A stretch of 33,473 nucleotides of DNA from Pigoraptor chileana (taxonomy: Eukaryota; Opisthokonta; Filasterea): assembly GCA_943704495.1 (NCBI GenBank), contig CALSCR010003609.1:1-33473 (forward strand), in the 5' to 3' direction. Under the pieces are notes generated by a model. That model searched no databases, had not been told where the DNA came from, and saw only the letters and a program-made list of their open reading frames with translations. The translations under genes were made by a program, and so were the position numbers. Every line of letters starts with the position of its first letter. Positions within the stretch are counted from its first letter, which is position 1. Positions 29,541-33,473 of the stretch are shown one piece after another.

Positions 29541-32500
29541 GACATCAGTTTGGGGCTGTTGCATCAGTGACTGCACTGGTACTGTACCGTTATTCATGAA
29601 TTCCGTGACAATACACAGCTCGTTCGTGTTGATAGAAGCGCCCTGTCATGCAGACAGATATAAAGTAGGTGCACACACACAACAAACACACATTACCGGC
29701 ATACACAATTAGATTAAAAAATCCCGCCAATTCAGTTAGTCCCTTGCCATGCTCATGATTGCACTAACGGGAATAACCGCCATTAACCAGGTTGTCAATT
29801 ATCAAAGTATAACAAACCGACTGTCGAGTATTACAATCAACAACATTAATAAACAGCAAATTCCATAATAATTCCTTAAACCAGGCCGATTCTGCAGCCG
29901 GTCGACGCTGCAAACTGACTCATGACCAACTCTGTCACTGGCAGGTGCACTGCACTATCGTCACGCCAGGCAGGACCGATTTAAACATGGCACGTGACTC
30001 GACGTGCGGACAACCGTGAGTGGGTCAGGCGAACAGTGGCAATTAGATGAAACCAAAGTGCACGCCGGCAACTAAAGTCCAGCCACAGGCAGCACCGAAA
30101 CCACTGCAGCGGGTTCTCTACTCGCACAAGATCGCCCAGGGCCAACACCAATGAAGTCGACATGGTCGGGAGGAACAGACTCACCATGAACATGACAATA
30201 TTGGGGTGGCGCAGTTTGCACATTGTGTCGATTTCCGCGAGAAATTCCTGCAATTATTTCAGTTCGCCGTGCGAGCGATTCATGCAGTGCGAGTGTCAGA
30301 ATGCGTCGACAGTGCGATTCATGCAGTGCGAGTGTCAGAATGCATCGACTGTGAGCGGGATGATCTCCAACACTCGTTTGGGAAGCCCCACTAAGCCATT
30401 ATGACCGGCACACGACATCCATCAAATTAACACTGGGCCTCAACGACAACTGTGAACTCTATATCAATTACTCCTGACATAAGCGCACAACACACTACAC
30501 TCAAGACCTACGTTTATCCGTTTTTCCCGCAGCTTCTTCTCTTTCTTCTTGTTGACCTTGCGGCGGTCCTTTGCCGTCACTGCAAACACTGCCATGTCCT
30601 CCGCCACAGTGTCGTATATGGTCCGGTTGTGCGAGTTGTCAGATTTGGCCGATTGTTGCGTAGGGAGTCCACTCGGCGCAAGTGAGGCCGAATCCCCCGA
30701 CGAAACGCCCGTCAATTGCGAGTCCTGGGACCTCATCTTCCGCTCCCGCAGGCTCAGTGCACGTGACCCGGCGTCCAGTGAGCCGCTCGACAGGGTCTTC
30801 ACGGCGACTTCAGAACCGCGCCCTGAGTGCCGTCGATGTAAGCCACGAGTTGCCCGCAAGAGAATATGTGTGTGTGTGTGTGTGCGCATGGATTTTTGGG
30901 ACTAAGCTGATAAGAAGCTGTACTTCAGAGCGCGATCAACTTCATGTGATGCATCCACACGCCGACATCGAAACTTACAATTTGCCAGAAAAACCTTGCC
31001 GTAAGAGCCCTATTTCGGTCATTGCAATGTCAAAGTATGTGAGTGTAAGTATACCAATGCCGTCAGTTGCAGAAATTATGCAGCATGATGAATGTGAGAA
31101 GAAATCAACAAACTGCAGCACCCCTACGTTGACAAGAAAAGTCCGCAACAATTGCCTGAAAACAGCACAGCGACAGCATGTACAGCAGTCGCGATAACTG
31201 AGATAAAATCAATGCGAACCTCGCCGATCTTCTTGATAAACTCGAGTTCCTGCAAATTGATGTATAAAATACACAATATAATTATATTATATTGTGAAAA
31301 GGAAGTGAGAGGCAGTGGTAGGAAGATGTTTGCCGCAATACTGTACGGCCTGAAGACTCCGCAATCATTGTATCATCCGCCCACTAAATAAAGGCGGGTT
31401 ATCCAATCAACATTTGTTTCGTGCGACCAGCACGGCAACCTCCGTGGCAACATGAATCCGCCGGACCCACCTTGAAATCAATGGTCCAGTTCCTTGACTG
31501 TGTCTCCACAAGCTTTGTCTTGCGGCGATAGAGAAGAAAGCCCGCGCCCAGAATGATGGCGACCGACGTGAGGACGACGGGAAGCACAATTGCAAGCGTG
31601 TTGACGCCCCCGGATGATCCAGCAGCTGCATTGAGTCCCAGGATGTGGAAACAAAGTCACATTTGATAGTTGTGCAGCCATGACAGAGTTAGTTGCGAAC
31701 AGGCACACAACTGACAGGCGGGATGCATTATAGTCAATGTGAAGTCCGCGTGACACGAACGGGGGGAGATCGGAGGCATTCTAATCAGTGCTCAATACGC
31801 AAGCAAAGACAATAAAGCCCGTGGAATAAGGTAATGATAGAGAGATCGGATGAAGGCCTCAAGACAGTGCCATAAGGGTGTGCCGATGGGACTCAACAAG
31901 TGCGTGAGAGAGAGAGAGAGAGAGAGAGAGCGTTGAAAGACAAATCCAGGGAATCACTGCTGGGTTTCTTCAGAGAGTGGCGAGGATGCAGCAGAGATGC
32001 AACAGATAGAGTGGTCATAGATGTAGTCACAAAGGCACTTACATGGCGAATTCTGGGGATCTTCGTTGATAGAAAACACGCCGGCCAAGTTTGCAGACAC
32101 TCCGTCGGGGTCAATACCACCGAACGCAAGGATCATCGGCTGCGACTGCGGCACACAAATCTGCAGGTACGTCGCCTCCGGATACACACACACGTCCGTC
32201 TTTGCACTCTGCACAAACACTACAAGGGACATGGAGTGTGCTGCCTTCGCCAGTTGTCGCGACTCGCCCTGAACCCAAGCATTGAGGGCAATATTGTACA
32301 CCACATTCAACCGACTGGTACCAGCAACTGTCAATCCGCCAGCAAAGAGAAGACGACGCGCATCAAGAACAACACCAGCGTGTTGGGAAACACCCGCAGG
32401 CGCAGTACCGGACGGAGAGAGCTGCCGCCAGGTGCGAGATGCTGTGCATGCATGTGTGTAGACGTGTGTGCGTGCACAAAATTGTATGGTAATCATGTAA

Positions 32501-33108
32501 TGAGCGATTACAGAATGCACACGTTCTCTGTGTGATTTCCCTCAAGAAGAGCGGCACGATGATGCACGGCTAACATCCAATGCACACACTGACGGCCCCA
32601 AATGCAGCCCGCAACATAGTCCCACAATGCATCAAGAGCGCACACAATGTGATCTCACCAATGTCGAATGCATAGAGCCCGTTAGTGTGGCTGTTCGACG
32701 ACTGTCCCCCAAACACATACAGAGTTCCTGCCACGTGAAGCATCACCGCCTTCCGAAGAGGAATGGGTGCAACCGCAGTGGCGGGCAGTAACTGCGTCCA
32801 TCTGAGCGTGTTGAGGTCCAGCTCCCTGTGCGTGCGTATGGCCGCACGCATGCAACGACAACAAAAGGAAACGATGGTGAGGGGATACTGCTGTGTGGGC
32901 ACAAACAGTACATCCAACGACACGCATACATGATACACGCGCGTGATATGGGTATTCATATCGTCCGATACTCACCACAGCTCATTGACAATTGTGAGCG
33001 TCGTTGTACCGCCAAAGACGTACATCTTGAGACCAGCGAGTGCAGCCGCATGGAGTCCGCGGTTGGATGGCGCGTTTGTTGTTGTCAGCTGCGTCCACGT
33101 GCGCCCGT
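27646..33108 (-). CDS. Kelch/TM/TKL receptor-like kinase, paralogue of the plus-strand gene; N-terminal part beyond window
   Basis: Exons on the minus strand: 33108-32976, 32825-32659, 32441-32043, 31625-31471, 31249-31220, 31009-30979, 30822-30512, 30247-30185, 29642-29588, 29296-29178, 28822-28765, 28495-28360, 28129-27646. Phases close; 713 residues are visible. They begin with Kelch repeat 3 of the paralogue (MYVFGG, LYVFGG, LLFAGG, LAFGG), then a membrane segment (LAIVLPVVLTSVAIILGAGF), a basic juxtamembrane stretch and a TKL kinase. The kinase has GEGSYGKV, VAVK, an insert of about 95 residues ending in a Lys/Arg-rich run, FLAEIDTMCKLRHPNIVMFMG, HLDIKSANLL, VADFGLS and GTILFMAPE. Catalytic residues are intact and, as in the paralogue, the HRD arginine is leucine. 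The tail is short (about 80 residues). The signal peptide, ligand-binding domain and first Kelch repeats must lie past the right edge; a BMP domain is expected from the paralogue but not seen. Confidence 0.93.
29482..29537. repeat. (CA)28 microsatellite in a kinase intron
   Basis: Pure CA tract of 56 bases (TG on the transcribed strand), about 50 bases downstream of the exon ending at 29588. Confidence 0.95.
30275..30352. repeat. 39-base tandem duplication in a kinase intron
   Basis: Two copies at 30275-30313 and 30314-30352, each starting GCGATTCATGCAGTGCGAG, differ at only two positions near their ends. They lie just upstream (transcript sense) of the small exon 30247-30185 and contain CTG/CAT-rich words near the acceptor. 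Confidence 0.9.
31906..31930. repeat. (GA)n microsatellite
   Basis: Pure GA run of 25 bases; on the transcribed minus strand it is a CT run inside the intron between the last Kelch exon and the membrane exon. Confidence 0.9.
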
Positions 33109-33399
33109 CTGCACATTGCAGATGGGATCGTAATGGAAAAACGGAAACGGAAAAAGCGGAGAAACGGAAAAAGCGGAGAAACGTGAACCACTGAGAGTGC
33201 CAATATGTTGTTCATAGCGTGTCTGACTCTCACAATGCGCTATGGAGGCATTCTGGGCGTTCTTAATCCAGCCACGTGATTAGCCAACGCCTCACGGTAC
33301 CATATCGCATCGCCCGTACTCGATGACTCTTTTCACTAATTGCGACAATGCCGAAGGATGCAAGAGGCAGGCACCGAGTGCAACCACAAAAGCACCGAC

Positions 33400-33473
<74 letters not shown>
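33109..33473. other. Intron of the minus-strand kinase up to the window edge
   Basis: No Kelch exon is recognisable here on the minus strand, so the intron before the exon at 33108 is more than 360 bases long. It holds a 17-base tandem repeat (ACGGAAAAAGCGGAGAA, 33147-33163 and 33164-33180, with a partial copy before) and a (CA)n tract at 33405-33473 that continues past the edge. Confidence 0.5.
33405..33473. repeat. (CA)n microsatellite at the window edge
   Basis: At least 69 bases of uninterrupted CA repeat, truncated by the end of the window. Confidence 0.95.

Noticed and set aside
1-33473. Search for LTR, retrovirus-like, Polinton-like or other capsid-bearing elements, and for transposase or reverse transcriptase
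   Set aside because: No motif of these families was recognised in any frame; the repeats present are simple or short tandem arrays.
1-33473. tRNA, rRNA and telomere-like sequence
   Set aside because: No cloverleaf with convincing A and B boxes was found by eye, no rRNA-like stretch, and the CCCTAA-like words near 19569 occur only about twice in an intron.

Overview
The window is nuclear DNA from an intron-rich, free-living type of protist. The evidence is: genes split into up to 19 exons by introns of roughly 45 to 800 bases with GTGAGT/GTGCGT-like donors and CAG acceptors; a complete STRIPAK subunit; an ER/Golgi L-type lectin; and receptor-like TKL kinases. The genus cannot be fixed from the sequence. 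The architecture (bacterial-type BMP ligand-binding domain + Kelch + TKL kinase) would suit an amoebozoan or apusomonad-like protist, but that is a weak inference. Long (CA)n/(TG)n tracts are scattered through introns and spacers.

Layout, left to right. (1) 207-979, minus: 5' part of a VIP36/ERGIC-53 type cargo lectin, running off the left edge. (2) 1769-6117, plus: complete 11-exon striatin-interacting protein (STRIP/Far11 family), divergent from the lectin across a 0.8 kb spacer. (3) 6367-7170, minus: single-exon acidic protein of unknown function with a nuclear-type basic motif. (4) 7698-8947, minus: secreted 352-residue protein joining a six-cysteine knottin-like module to a C-terminal domain carrying a WSHKPG motif, recovered by splicing three exons. 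(5) 9882-15333, plus: 11-exon, 1032-residue membrane protein with three tandem zinc-binding Cys-rich repeats. (6) 16075-24667, plus: complete 19-exon receptor kinase with signal peptide, PnrA/BMP-like periplasmic-binding fold, six Kelch repeats, one membrane segment and an active-looking TKL kinase. (7) 25177-25968, minus: DUF4326 protein. (8) about 26440-26965, plus: decayed leucine-rich-repeat gene. (9) 27646-33108, minus: 3' two thirds of a second BMP/Kelch-type receptor kinase, a paralogue of (6) facing it; its N-terminal part lies beyond the right edge.

The exon models for the LMAN-like, STRIP, secreted, zinc-repeat and both kinase genes were built by hand. In all of them the reading frame closes across every junction, and in the recognised families the joined protein matches the family. 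The two kinase genes are the main functional theme: a pair of inverted paralogues that probably sense a small extracellular ligand (nucleoside-like, if the BMP fold keeps its bacterial role) and signal through a cytoplasmic kinase with an unusual basic insert. Comparing them shows two introns present in only one copy and several introns displaced by one or two bases. No retroviral, LTR, Polinton or other capsid-bearing element, rRNA, convincing tRNA or CRISPR array was seen.
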